Below, piece after piece: positions 9,543 to 19,400 of a stretch of DNA of 64,000 nt. Position 1 is the first letter of the stretch. Every line of letters begins with the position of its first letter. Under the pieces are notes generated by a model. It was not told the origin of the DNA, searched no databases, and worked only from the letters and a program-made list of their open reading frames with translations. The stretch is from positions 1,848,804 to 1,912,803 of the forward strand of contig NZ_CP094326.1 of NCBI RefSeq assembly GCF_022760175.1, read 5' to 3'. A program made the position numbers and the translations under genes. Source of the DNA: Zhouia spongiae. Its GTDB lineage: Bacteria; Bacteroidota; Bacteroidia; Flavobacteriales; Flavobacteriaceae.

Positions 9543-10937
9543 ATGGAAACCATTATTCTTGTAGTATTTGTATTAGGATATCTGGCAATTACGTTAGAGC
9601 ATAGCCTAAAGGTAGATAAATTAGTGCCGGCATTGGCCATGATGGCGGTGCTGTGGGCATTAATTGCTTTAAATGTTGATGTTTTTCCTTCCTGGTACGA
9701 CTCGGCAAAGCAATCTATATTAGAGAATTTTTCTTTGCTGGGACATGAAGAAAAAATTCATATGTTGGAAGAGACCCTTCTACATCACTTGGGGAAAACG
9801 GCAGAAATATTAGTGTTCCTTTTGGGAGCGATGACCATTGTTGAGATTATCGATTATTTTGATGGGTTCTCTACGATTAAAGGATATATTAAAACAAGAA
9901 GCAAAAGAAAGCTTTTATGGATAATCACGGCTCTTGGCTTTGTGCTTTCTGCGATTATAGACAACCTTACCGCAACAATCGTTTTAATAACAATCTTACA
10001 GAAGGTCATTAAGGATAAAGAACTTCGTTTGTGGTTTGCGGGGCTGATCGTTATTGCAGCAAATGCAGGAGGTGCCTGGTCTCCGATTGGAGATGTTACA
10101 ACAACAATGCTCTGGATTGCTAAAAAAGTCAGTGTAGCCCAATTAATCGAACACGTGTTTATTCCTTCGTTATTGTGTTATATAGTGCCTACTTTTATAG
10201 CATCCAGGATGAAAGTGTTTAGCGGGAGCATTGAATTTGAAGATGAGGCGCCGTCAAAATCCAGACATGCCTCTATTATGTTTTATTTAGGTTTGGGGGC
10301 TATTGTTTTTGTTCCTATATTTAAAACGGTGACCCATTTGCCTCCTTACGTCGGAATGATGTTGTCGCTGGCGGTTGTGGCCACTTTGGCAGAGATATAC
10401 AGTAATAAGAAATTCAGTCTGACAGAAATAGGAGGTGAAAGTCAGGCGCATTCACATCATAGTCCGGTTCATAGTGCTTTAGGAAGGATTGAAATGCCAA
10501 GTATTCTGTTCTTTTTAGGAATCTTATTGGCTGTAGCAGCACTGGAATCATTAGGGATGTTATTCCATTTCGCAGGGACATTGAATGAAACAATGCCTAA
10601 ATTAGGAACGGAAATGCATGCTACGCATTTGTCTGATATCGTAGTGATGCTTCTTGGTGCGGGGTCTGCTGTTATTGATAATGTACCTCTGGTAGCGGCA
10701 AGTATAGGGATGTTCCAGATTCCTATGGATGAGCCGGCGTGGCATTTTATTGCTTATTCGGCAGGAACAGGAGGTAGTATGCTGATCATAGGTTCTGCAG
10801 CCGGAGTTGTGGCTATGGGAATGGAAAAAATTAATTTCTTCTGGTATTTGAAGAAGATAGGTTGGTTGGCAGCTATTGGTTTTTTGGCCGGTGGGGCAGG
10901 ATTTATACTTTTAAGGAATTTAGTGTTGAATGCATAA
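9543..10937 (+). CDS. nhaD: NhaD-type Na+/H+ antiporter
   Basis: Inner-membrane sodium/proton antiporter, 464 residues with about 12 hydrophobic segments, of the ion-transporter superfamily. Characteristic segments are IDNLTATIVLITIL, AANAGGAWSPIGDVTTTML and, in the second half, AVIDNVPLVAAS; the paired Asp-Asn motifs are the likely ion-binding sites of the two inverted halves. A His-rich loop (QAHSHHSPVHS, near residue 305) lies on the hydrophilic side. NhaD is common in marine and soda-lake bacteria, where it expels Na+. It sits between a dehydrogenase gene and the exbB operon. Confidence 0.92.
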   Translation: METIILVVFVLGYLAITLEHSLKVDKLVPALAMMAVLWALIALNVDVFPSWYDSAKQSILENFSLLGHEEKIHMLEETLLHHLGKTAEILVFLLGAMTIVEIIDYFDGFSTIKGYIKTRSKRKLLWIITALGFVLSAIIDNLTATIVLITILQKVIKDKELRLWFAGLIVIAANAGGAWSPIGDVTTTMLWIAKKVSVAQLIEHVFIPSLLCYIVPTFIASRMKVFSGSIEFEDEAPSKSRHASIMFYLGLGAIVFVPIFKTVTHLPPYVGMMLSLAVVATLAEIYSNKKFSLTEIGGESQAHSHHSPVHSALGRIEMPSILFFLGILLAVAALESLGMLFHFAGTLNETMPKLGTEMHATHLSDIVVMLLGAGSAVIDNVPLVAASIGMFQIPMDEPAWHFIAYSAGTGGSMLIIGSAAGVVAMGMEKINFFWYLKKIGWLAAIGFLAGGAGFILLRNLVLNA

Positions 10938-10979
10938 TTTTTAACCCCGATAATCGTTATAACAAAAATTAAATAACCT

Positions 10980-11669
10980 ATGCTATTATTTCAAGAAGCT
11001 GCACAAGAGGTTGCAGAAGAAGTGCTTTCTGAAGAGAAAACACTTTCGGTAGTAGATCTTATCATGAACGGCGGTGTCGCCAGTATTGTTATCATTGCAG
11101 TGCTTTTTGTGCTACTGGCAGTGGCACTTTATATTTATTTTGAAAGATTGCTGGCTATTAAGGCCGCATCCAGAGTCGATAAGAATTTTATGAATCAGAT
11201 CAGGGACCATGTGTCGAATGGCAAGTTAGATGCCGCACGCTTGTTGTGTGCCCAGACAGATTCACCGGTGGCCAGATTAACCGAAAAAGGGATTTCCCGT
11301 GTCGGTAAACCTTTGGAAGATATAAATAAGGCTATTGAAAATGCGGGGACTTTAGAGGTGTATAAACTTGAAAAGAATGTGAGTATATTGGCTACTGTAG
11401 CCGGAGCTGCACCCATGATCGGTTTTCTCGGAACTGTTATTGGTATGATTTTGGCGTTCCATCAAATGGCAACAAGTGGAGGGCAGGCTGAAATGGGGCT
11501 ACTGGCAAGTGGTATATATACGGCTATGACAACTACTGTGGCAGGTTTGGTTGTGGGTATTATAGCTTATATCGGTTACAACCACCTGGTGGTCAGAACA
11601 GATAAAGTAGTGCATAATATGGAAGCGAATGCAGTAGATTTCCTTGATCTTTTAAACGAGCCGATCTAA
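10980..11669 (+). CDS. exbB: ExbB/TolQ/MotA family proton channel
   Basis: Proton-channel subunit of a TonB energising complex, 229 residues. It has an N-terminal helix near 32-55 and two more near 140-165 and 175-200, with the conserved APMIGFLGTVIGMILAFHQ and GLLASGIYTAMTTTVAGLVVGI stretches typical of ExbB. Its stop codon is separated from the exbD ATG by one base. Start at 10980 gives a short acidic N-terminus (AAQEVAEEVLSEE), which is usual in this phylum. Confidence 0.95.
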   Translation: MLLFQEAAQEVAEEVLSEEKTLSVVDLIMNGGVASIVIIAVLFVLLAVALYIYFERLLAIKAASRVDKNFMNQIRDHVSNGKLDAARLLCAQTDSPVARLTEKGISRVGKPLEDINKAIENAGTLEVYKLEKNVSILATVAGAAPMIGFLGTVIGMILAFHQMATSGGQAEMGLLASGIYTAMTTTVAGLVVGIIAYIGYNHLVVRTDKVVHNMEANAVDFLDLLNEPI

Positions 11670-11670
11670 A

Positions 11671-12057
11671 ATGAAATTAAAGGGAAGAAATAAAGTGTCG
11701 CCCGAGTTTAGTATGAGCTCAATGACGGATATAGTGTTTCTGCTATTGGTGTTTTTCATGCTGACTTCGAATGCGCCCAATGCGCTGGACCTTTTACTGC
11801 CGAAAGCAAAGGGCAAATCTACCAATACCCAGAATGTTGCGGTAAGTATAAACAGGAATCTGGAGTTCTTTGTCGATAGTGAAAAAGTAAACCCCGAATT
11901 TCTTGAAACGGAATTAAAGCGTAAACTCAAAGGGGTCGATAAGCCAACGGTCATCCTTAGGGCAGAAGAGAGTGTGCCTATTGAAAATGCAGTTAACGTA
12001 ATGGATATAGCAAACAGGAATAATTATAAAGTAATTTTAGCAGTAAGGCCACAGTGA
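11671..12057 (+). CDS. exbD: ExbD/TolR biopolymer transport protein
   Basis: ExbD subunit, 128 residues: one helix near residues 17-35 beginning with the SMTDIVFLLLVFFML motif, whose Asp is the proton-carrying residue of the family, then a periplasmic domain. The stop codon overlaps the start of the next gene (TGATG). Confidence 0.95.
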   Translation: MKLKGRNKVSPEFSMSSMTDIVFLLLVFFMLTSNAPNALDLLLPKAKGKSTNTQNVAVSINRNLEFFVDSEKVNPEFLETELKRKLKGVDKPTVILRAEESVPIENAVNVMDIANRNNYKVILAVRPQ

Positions 12058-12881
12058 TGTCGTTAGTAGATACAACACATAAAAGAAAATCATTAGCTAT
12101 TACCACGAGTTTGTTAGTGGCATTATTGCTTTTGATGTTCTATGTCGGGTTATCTTATCTGGATCCGCCTGTGGAAAACGGAATTACTGTAAATTTTGGG
12201 ACTACAGATTATGGTTCCGGAAACCGACAGCCTGCAGAGCGCGTGAAAACTGCGCCTCAGCCGGTGCAGGAGCAACCAGAGGAAGTTAAGCCAGTCGAGT
12301 CTGAGAAGCAGATGGAGGATGTGGTTACAAGCAATGATGAAGAGGCTCCTGTTATTCCTCCAAAGAAATCAACGCCCAAAGAAACGCCTAAAACTGAGCC
12401 TAAAAAAGAAGAGGTGAAGAAAGTTGTAGAAGAGCCTAAAAAGCCTTCCAGAAGTACAACGGATGCTTTATCGAGTATTATCAATGGTCCCAAGAATGAC
12501 GGAAAGGCTTCAGGTAGTGAAGGTGATGATCATGTAGCTGGTGATAAAGGCCGGCCGGATGGCAATCCATATGCCAGTAGTTATTTCGGAAGCGGATCGG
12601 GAAGCGGGGTCGGTTATGGGTTGAATGGAAGGTCTCTGGTGTCCAAAGAAAAGTTTATTCAGGATTGTAATGAGTCCGGCAGGGTAGTGGTGCAGATTGA
12701 AGTGGACAGGTCCGGAAAAGTTATCAGGGCAACTCCGGGGGTTAAGGGGACGACCAATAATCATCCATGCCTTTTGGAACCGGCAAAGCGTACAGCGATG
12801 TCCCACCGCTGGAACCTCGATCAGGAAGCGCCTTCCCGTCAGATCGGTTTTGTTGTTGTTAATTTCAGACTAGGCGAATAA
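12057..12881 (+). CDS. TonB-like energy transducer
   Basis: Probable TonB protein, 274 residues. There is a cytoplasmic N-terminus, one helix (about residues 17-35), a long Pro/Glu/Lys-rich periplasmic spacer (about 55-140), a Gly/Ser-rich link and a C-terminal domain with VVVQIEVDRSGKVIRA and a closing FVVVNFRL strand. The C-terminal domain is somewhat divergent and contains two cysteines. I chose the ATG at 12057, overlapping the exbD stop codon, over the GTG three bases earlier. The triplet exbB-exbD-tonB should power TonB-dependent receptors such as the two SusC proteins of this window. Confidence 0.87.
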   Translation: MSLVDTTHKRKSLAITTSLLVALLLLMFYVGLSYLDPPVENGITVNFGTTDYGSGNRQPAERVKTAPQPVQEQPEEVKPVESEKQMEDVVTSNDEEAPVIPPKKSTPKETPKTEPKKEEVKKVVEEPKKPSRSTTDALSSIINGPKNDGKASGSEGDDHVAGDKGRPDGNPYASSYFGSGSGSGVGYGLNGRSLVSKEKFIQDCNESGRVVVQIEVDRSGKVIRATPGVKGTTNNHPCLLEPAKRTAMSHRWNLDQEAPSRQIGFVVVNFRLGE

Positions 12882-12888
12882 AATCACT

Positions 12889-14097
12889 ATGACATATCAG
12901 GAAACACTGGACTGGATGTTCAGTCAGTTGCCGATGTACCAGAAAGAGGGCAAGGCTGCATTTAAAGCTAAACTAGATAATATTCAGGCGCTGTCGAAGC
13001 ATTTAGGTCATCCTGAGACACGTTTTAAAAGTATTCATGTGGCCGGTACTAACGGGAAAGGATCTACGAGCCATATGTTGGCTTCAATTCTGCAGGAAGC
13101 CGGTTATAAAGTGGGTCTGTATACCTCTCCTCACTTAAAGGATTTTCGCGAGCGGATCAGAATCAATGGAACGGAAATCTCAGAAGCGGATGTGATCAGG
13201 TTTGTAGATGTAAATAAAAGCTTTTTTGAAACTCAGGAGCTTTCTTTCTTCGAAATGACCGTAGGGATGGCTTTCGATTATTTTGCGGCTCAGCAAGTGG
13301 ATATTTCGATAATTGAAGTAGGTTTAGGTGGAAGACTGGATTCAACCAATATCATCACACCGGAAGTATCCGTAATCACCAACATAGGACTAGATCATAC
13401 CGATATGTTGGGTGAGACCTTACAAGAAATAGCCTATGAAAAGGGAGGTATTATAAAAAAAGGTGTCCCGGTCGTCATAAGCGAATATCATGAAGAAACA
13501 TTCCCTGTGTTTAAAGAGATTGCCGCCGCGCAGCAGTCGCAAATTTTATTGGCAGGAGACACGGAACGCTCATATACTACCGATCTGTTAGGTGATTATC
13601 AGGAAAAGAATATAAGAGGAGTGGTGGCCGCTATTCGGTTATTGCAAGGCTTTATAATTGAAGAGAAGCACATTGAGAGCGGTCTTGGGAACGTCGTTAA
13701 AAATACGGGCCTTTTGGGAAGATGGCAGGTCTTAGGGCATTTTCCTTTGGTTATAGCGGATACTGCACATAACAGGGAGGGACTGCTCCTGGTTCTTAAA
13801 CAATTAAAAAGGTTATCATATAAAAATTTACATATTGTCCTGGGTGTTGTAAGGGATAAGAAATTAAGTGATATTTTGCCATTGTTCCCTCATAAGGCAC
13901 AATATTATTTTTGTCAGCCAAAAATTTCTAGAGCACTGTCTGCGGCTGAGTTGCGAACAGAAGCGAATGAGTTTTTTCTGAAAGGAGATGCATATGCTTC
14001 TGTTAATGAAGCATATAAAAAAGCATTGAAAAATGCTTCAAAACAGGATCTGGTTTATATAGGGGGCAGTAATTTTGTTGTGGCTGAAATATTATAG
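12889..14097 (+). CDS. folC: Folylpolyglutamate synthase / dihydrofolate synthase
   Basis: Mur-ligase-type enzyme that adds glutamate to dihydropteroate or folates, 402 residues. The ATP-binding loop is VAGTNGKGSTSHML near residue 50, and the family motifs YTSPHLKDFRERIRING and VGLGGRLDSTN follow. The C-terminal domain keeps ADTAHNREG. It begins seven bases after the TonB gene and may be part of that transcript. Confidence 0.95.
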   Translation: MTYQETLDWMFSQLPMYQKEGKAAFKAKLDNIQALSKHLGHPETRFKSIHVAGTNGKGSTSHMLASILQEAGYKVGLYTSPHLKDFRERIRINGTEISEADVIRFVDVNKSFFETQELSFFEMTVGMAFDYFAAQQVDISIIEVGLGGRLDSTNIITPEVSVITNIGLDHTDMLGETLQEIAYEKGGIIKKGVPVVISEYHEETFPVFKEIAAAQQSQILLAGDTERSYTTDLLGDYQEKNIRGVVAAIRLLQGFIIEEKHIESGLGNVVKNTGLLGRWQVLGHFPLVIADTAHNREGLLLVLKQLKRLSYKNLHIVLGVVRDKKLSDILPLFPHKAQYYFCQPKISRALSAAELRTEANEFFLKGDAYASVNEAYKKALKNASKQDLVYIGGSNFVVAEIL

Positions 14098-14115
14098 AAA
14101 AAAAATCAAGTTTTC

Positions 14116-14146
14116 TTTGTGTGAGTCAAAAACTATTGTATTTTTG
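14116..14146 (+). promoter_or_regulatory. Promoter of the tRNA-Val pair
   Basis: TTTG (14116-14119), 19 bases, TATTTTTG (14139-14146): a full match to the Bacteroidota promoter consensus, 20 bases before the first tRNA. Confidence 0.8.
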
Positions 14147-14166
14147 CATCCGCAATAATGAAGTGA

Positions 14167-14241
14167 GGGCTCTTAGCTCAGTTGGTTCAGAGCACCTGCC
14201 TTACAAGCAGGGGGTCGCTGGTTCGAATCCAGCAGGGCCCA
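14167..14241 (+). tRNA. tRNA-Val (anticodon TAC), copy 1
   Basis: Complete cloverleaf of 75 bases: acceptor GGGCTCT paired with AGGGCCC, D-arm TTAGCTCAGTTGGTTCAGAG, anticodon stem CCTGC/GCAGG around loop CTTACAA (anticodon TAC, valine), T-arm GCTGG-TTCGAAT-CCAGC, discriminator A. The 3' CCA is not encoded (the next bases are CAA). Confidence 0.97.
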
Positions 14242-14267
14242 CAAATTATTGTTTTATTGGTTACTCA

Positions 14268-14342
14268 GGGCTCTTAGCTCAGTTGGTTCAGAGCACCTGC
14301 CTTACAAGCAGGGGGTCGCTGGTTCGAATCCAGCAGGGCCCA
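14268..14342 (+). tRNA. tRNA-Val (anticodon TAC), copy 2
   Basis: Identical in all 75 bases to the copy 101 bases upstream, so this is a tandem duplication with a 26-base spacer. CCA is again not encoded. A strong terminator follows at once. Confidence 0.97.
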
Positions 14343-14343
14343 C

Positions 14344-14377
14344 AAAAAGGAGATGTTAAAGCATCTCCTTTTTTTGT
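14344..14377 (+). terminator. Terminator of the tRNA-Val pair
   Basis: Stem AAAAAGGAGATG / CATCTCCTTTTT with a six-base loop and a T run, starting two bases after the second tRNA. Confidence 0.9.
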
Positions 14378-14418
14378 CTCTTATTTGTTAATTAACTAAA
14401 GTTTAAGGGATATATAGG

Positions 14419-14447
14419 TTGCCTACAGTGTTCAATTTTTATTTTTG
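14419..14447 (+). promoter_or_regulatory. Promoter of the membrane AraC regulator
   Basis: TTG (14419-14421), 18 bases, TATTTTTG (14440-14447). Transcription would begin near 14453, 24 bases before the ATG at 14477, which supports that start. Confidence 0.7.
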
Positions 14448-14476
14448 AAGGTTCTAAAGAAAGGATTTGAATCGTA

Positions 14477-15757
14477 ATGCTACTTTGTTTAAAGTTTTTT
14501 TCGATTACTTTTGCGTCAATACATGAAATTACAGGTGTTGAAGATATCTATTATGTGCATAACCTGTTTTTTAATATTCTTTTTCTTCTTGCGGGTTTAT
14601 CCGGTTTGGTTTTAAGTGCCCGTCTGTTCTTTAGGTCTCGAAAAAGTACAGCGCTCTCTTATTTAACTATTTTTGTGTTGGCTATTTCTATGGCTATACT
14701 AGAGCTTGTTTTGTATTGGTCTGCAGATTGGCAGTACGATCCGGTTGTCCCCTTGTATCGATTGTTGTTCTTTTTGTGGGCGCCTTCCGTTTATTTATTT
14801 TTTAAAAAGAAATTGCATCCCGAAACATATTTGATTACAACAAGAGCACTGCTCGTTCATTATAGTTTGTTCTTCTTGTGTTTTGTTTCTGTGTGGTATG
14901 TTCAGTCATCTGCTCTTCAGGATAAAGCTCCGATTTACGTTTTTTTTGATTTTGTGGCCAACAGGGTTTGGTTCAAGGCTGTTGTGTTGTTGGTTTATTT
15001 TATTTTAATGTGTAGTGATTATCTTAAAATGAATAACAGGCTTTCGTCATACCATAAAAAGTATATTGTAGCCTTGTTTGTATATTATCTGAATTTAATT
15101 GGTTTGTTGGTAGCAAGAGCTGTGTTAGATCATGAACCTTGGTTTGTTTATGTTTCGAGCTATGCCTTTGCTGTTCTTTTTGCATTGTTTATCCTTTTTA
15201 CCGGGTTGGTTGCTTTTTTTGATGAAAAAGTTCTTATGGAGACTTTTTATAATCCTGATAAAGAAAGAAGAGCTCGCAAGACGACTGATGCCAATGCCAT
15301 TGCTATAGGTATGAAAGGTGGCTTCGATCCGGGTTTCCATGATATTGCTTTTTTAAAAGATAGATCGTCCCAAAAGTATAAGAACAGCGGGCTTACTGAA
15401 AGTATGGTGTCGCAGCTTAAATCGAATCTTTTGAAATTGCTTGAAGAGGATAAAGTGTATTTCGAGAGTGACATTACGTTAGATAAGCTGGCTCATTTGC
15501 TGAATACAGATCGGTATAGTGCGTCTCAGGTGATTAACCAGGAATTTGGTAAAAGTTTTTATGAGCTATTAAACGACTATAGGGTAGAGGAGGTTAAACG
15601 TTTGTTGGCGGGGACAATGTTTAATGAAAGTGTAATCCAGGTGGCTTATAGTGTCGGTTTTAGCAATCGGGTTTCTTTTAATAAGGCTTTTAAGAAGCGA
15701 ACAGGAAAAACGCCTACGGAATATATGATTGATGCGAGGAAGGAATTGGGGACCTGA
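14477..15757 (+). CDS. Membrane-anchored AraC family transcriptional regulator
   Basis: 426-residue regulator. The N-terminal 250 residues hold about seven hydrophobic helices (first near 28-48), a layout common in Bacteroidota sensor-regulators that bind DNA while in the membrane. The C-terminal AraC domain (about 320-420) has both helix-turn-helix units: LDKLAHLLNTDRYSASQVINQEFG, then IQVAYSVGFSNRVSFNKAFKKRTGKTPTEY. It stands alone 660 bases upstream of a susC gene on the same strand, which makes that SusCD pair its most likely target. The signal sensed is unknown. Confidence 0.85.
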   Translation: MLLCLKFFSITFASIHEITGVEDIYYVHNLFFNILFLLAGLSGLVLSARLFFRSRKSTALSYLTIFVLAISMAILELVLYWSADWQYDPVVPLYRLLFFLWAPSVYLFFKKKLHPETYLITTRALLVHYSLFFLCFVSVWYVQSSALQDKAPIYVFFDFVANRVWFKAVVLLVYFILMCSDYLKMNNRLSSYHKKYIVALFVYYLNLIGLLVARAVLDHEPWFVYVSSYAFAVLFALFILFTGLVAFFDEKVLMETFYNPDKERRARKTTDANAIAIGMKGGFDPGFHDIAFLKDRSSQKYKNSGLTESMVSQLKSNLLKLLEEDKVYFESDITLDKLAHLLNTDRYSASQVINQEFGKSFYELLNDYRVEEVKRLLAGTMFNESVIQVAYSVGFSNRVSFNKAFKKRTGKTPTEYMIDARKELGT

Positions 15758-16417
15758 TGTCACTAGCTTCAGGGTGCTTAATGTTAATTATCGTCGGGAT
15801 GTGTCATTTTTTATCGGAGTTAATTTGAATTAAAGGGGAACAACCTAATTTCGCGCCGAGGTCAGAATAGTTTATTCCACTAAACTTTATATTGTATTTT
15901 ATTTGAATTAGTCCTCTATATAAAATATTATATTCTGGCCTTTCATTCTTCTACTAGTTTCAGGGTTACCAGTACTGTTAGCATCCGTCAGATTTGAGAA
16001 ACATTGAGTTTGTAAACCGGTTTTTTTCGCAAGGAAAAACGATTTAGGTTGTAATAACAGGGTGGTCTTTTATTTTGTTAAAGCTTATTCTTTATTTCCG
16101 GTTTCCTTTTTGAATAGATGGAGAGAAAACATCAATATGAGGAAGTTTGTTCGGATTTTTCATAAATTCAGTTAATTTATTGAGAGTTTTTAATGTAAAT
16201 ATAGGTCGGGATTCATTAATTTGGGTCGGTGTTTATTCAATTTAACATTCGTTTAACTTCATTTGTTGCTGTTTCATTTGGTTTAGGTTACTTCGTGGAT
16301 ATCCGTTAAGTTTTATATCCTGTATATTATTTTATGAGAAGCTGACTTTCCGGTAAAGTATAGCAATCTGGCCTTATGGGACTTTATATTTATTACTAAC
16401 TCAAATTATTAACTTTT
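15758..16417. other. Long intergenic region upstream of susC (660 bases)
   Basis: No credible gene. It is AT-rich and holds the direct-repeat pair at 16204-16242 (separate entry). I find no clean TAnnTTTG element, which suits a promoter that depends on an activator. I see no terminator for the upstream regulator gene. Confidence 0.6.
16204..16242 (+). promoter_or_regulatory. Direct-repeat operator candidate
   Basis: Two related half-sites, GGTCGGGATTCATTAATTT and GGTCGGTGTTTATTCAATT, repeat with a 20-base period, about two helical turns, 176-214 bases before the susC ATG. AraC-family proteins often bind such tandem half-sites, and the gene before it encodes one. Binding is inferred. Confidence 0.45.
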
Positions 16418-19400
16418 ATGAGAATTAGGTTTTACTTGTTTTTAAAGGTGTTCCTGATTTCAGTCATTGCGATGGCTCAGGAAAAAACAGTAACCGGTAT
16501 GGTAACAGATCAAGATGGTCTGCCGTTGCCAGGGGCGAGTGTTATTGTAAAAGGTACCTCAAATGGTACTCAAACAGATTTTGATGGAAATTATTCCATC
16601 AATGTAGCGAACGGATCAACATTGGTATTTTCTTATGTTGGTTTAAAAACTACGGAAAGAGTTGTAGGGGCGTCTTCAACTATAAATGTTACATTAGAAC
16701 AAGATTCACAGGCTTTAGAAGAGGTTGTGGTTGTTGCTTACGGTACGGCTAAGAAAGCAACTTTTACAGGGTCTGCTTCTGAAGTAAAATCACCTGAACT
16801 GGAAAATATTCCTGTAGCGACTTTTACAGATGCTTTACAGGGTAACTCCAGTGGTTTACAGGTGAATAGTACTTCCGGAGATCCAGGATCAGGTTCTGCT
16901 ATTCGTATCCGTGGTATCGGATCTTTAAGTGCTGATAGCTCTCCGCTTTATGTAATTGACGGGGTGATAGTGAATAATGGAAACGTTTCAGAATTATTTG
17001 ATGCAGATAGTCCTACTTCATTAGCTTCATCGGATGTTTTGTCGAGTCTTAATCCGGCAGACATAGAGTCTGTTACGGTTCTTAAGGATGCAGCGTCAAC
17101 ATCAATCTATGGTGCTCGTGCAGCAAACGGGGTGGTTCTGATCACAACTAAGAAAGGTAAGAAAGGAACGGTTAGGATCAACTTTGATACCAAATACGGT
17201 CTTTCGTCTTTGCCAACTGATGGGTACAAGCTTTTAAATTCTGCGCAGTATTATCGTACATATTACGATGGTTATATCGCAAGCGGATTTACTTCAGACG
17301 AGGCGAATCAAAGAACGGTAGCTGCTTTATCAGGGAACAATCCTTATAATGTGGCTAATCCTATCAATGCAAACGGACAATTACTTCCTGATGCACGTAT
17401 CATAACTGATACTGACTGGGTAGACCAGGTATTCGGAACCGGTGAGATCAAAGAATATAACTTAAGTGCATCCGGAGGTACTGAAAAGACTTCTTATTTT
17501 ACTTCACTGGGTTATTTAGATCAGACAGGTATTATCGGAGGTACTGATTTCGAAAGGATTTCAACAAGAATTAATCTTGAAACACAACTTTCAGATAAGG
17601 TTAAAATAGGAACAAATACGTCACTTACCTATACGAACCAGAATAGAGCTTCTGCAAGTACTGCCGGTGCATCTGCTGTAAGAAATGCTTTATTGTATGC
17701 AAATGCTATTCCTGTTTATCAAATGAATCCTGACGGATCAATTGTACTTGATGACAAAGGAAATAAAGTATATAACTTTAATAACCCTGTGAGTTTAGAT
17801 TTCAACCCTTTGTATACTGTTGAAAACGATGTGTATAACACAAAAACTTATAGAGTTTTGTCAGGTATTTTTGCTGAGTTTGACTTAGATTTTATTACGG
17901 AGGGCTTGAAGTTCAGAACCGATGAGTCTATCGACTTCTCTAGTATTGATGATTTCCAGTTCTACAATCCATTCCATGGAAATGGACCAAGTGTAAACGG
18001 TAGAGGTTATGCAATCGCTTCTTGGAACTCATTGTGGACAGCTTCTCAGAAGTTCATCTACGACAGAACCTTTGGCGACCACCATTTTAATGTTCTTGCC
18101 GGTTTTGAGAACTCTGAGAACAGAAACCGTGTGATTACTGCACACGCAACCCAATATGCGATCTATGGAGATGTAGTATTGCCGGATCTGGCAAATGCAG
18201 CTCAGTACGAGGGAGCAAGTTCAACTACTGACAAATGGTCAATATTATCATACTTTGGCCGTGTAAATTACGATTGGAAGGATAAGTATTCAGTATCTGC
18301 TTCATACAGAAGAGATGGATCTAGTAGATTCGGTAAAAACAACAGATATGGTAATTTCTACTCAGTGGCTGGTTCCTGGAGAATTTCAGGAGAAAGGTTT
18401 ATGGAAAATGTACAATGGGTAGATAACTTAAAATTACGTGGTAGTTACGGTACGTCAGGAAATGACAGAGTAGGATTGTACGACTATATCACGAACTTCT
18501 CTTCATGGAATTATGACGGTATGCCTGGTAATGCATTATTTAAGCCTGGTAACCCTGATCTTTCTTGGGAAGAAAGTGCTACTTTGAACGTAGGTCTTGA
18601 TTTTAAATTGTTCAAAAACAGATTAAATGGTAGTGCAGAATACTATAGCAGAGAGACTTCTCAGTTATTGTATGAAACGCCAATATCACTTGTTTCCGGT
18701 TTTTCTGACGTTATTAAAAACTCAGCATCAGTTAAAAACTCTGGTTTCGAATTTAGCTTAGATTACAGACTGATCAATTCAGAAAACTTTAAGTGGGATC
18801 TAGCTGCCAACTATACCATTAATACCAATGAGATCTTAAGTTTGCCAACTGAGCAGCAGATCAACGGAACCAAAATATGGGAAGAAGGTGGTAGTATTTA
18901 TGATTTCTACCTGAGAAAGTGGGCAGGAGTTGATCCTGATAATGGAGATCCGCTTTGGTATACAGATGTTGTTGGAGCTGACGGCCAATTGGAAACTACC
19001 AACGATTACAATACGGCAGACAGATTTAACGTGGGATCGGCACTTCCTGATGGATATGGTGGTTTCCAGACAACCTGGAGCTATAAAGGGTGGAGTTTAT
19101 CTGCTAATACATACTTTAGTATAGGAGGTAAAATTCTTGATCAGGTTGAAGCTGACTTGCTTAACGATGGTAACGATCTTGGATACCAGTTATCTGCAAA
19201 GCAACTTAATTCTTGGAAGACTGCAGGCGATATCACTGATGTACCTCGCTTTATCCCGAATAACGCAAATAATTCTAATGGTAGTTTGTCAACAAGATAT
19301 CTTTACGATGCAACATATGCTAAATTAAAGTCCGTAACTTTGTCTTATGCAGTTGATAGAGATGTGTTGAATAAGTTTGGTGTTAACAGTTTATCTGTTT

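Noticed and set aside
14167-14342. Tandem tRNA-Val as an integration site
   Set aside because: No integrase, no partial tRNA copy elsewhere in the window and ordinary genes follow.
14121-14399. Open frame across the tRNA-Val pair
   Set aside because: It is only the translation of two tRNA genes, their promoter and terminator.
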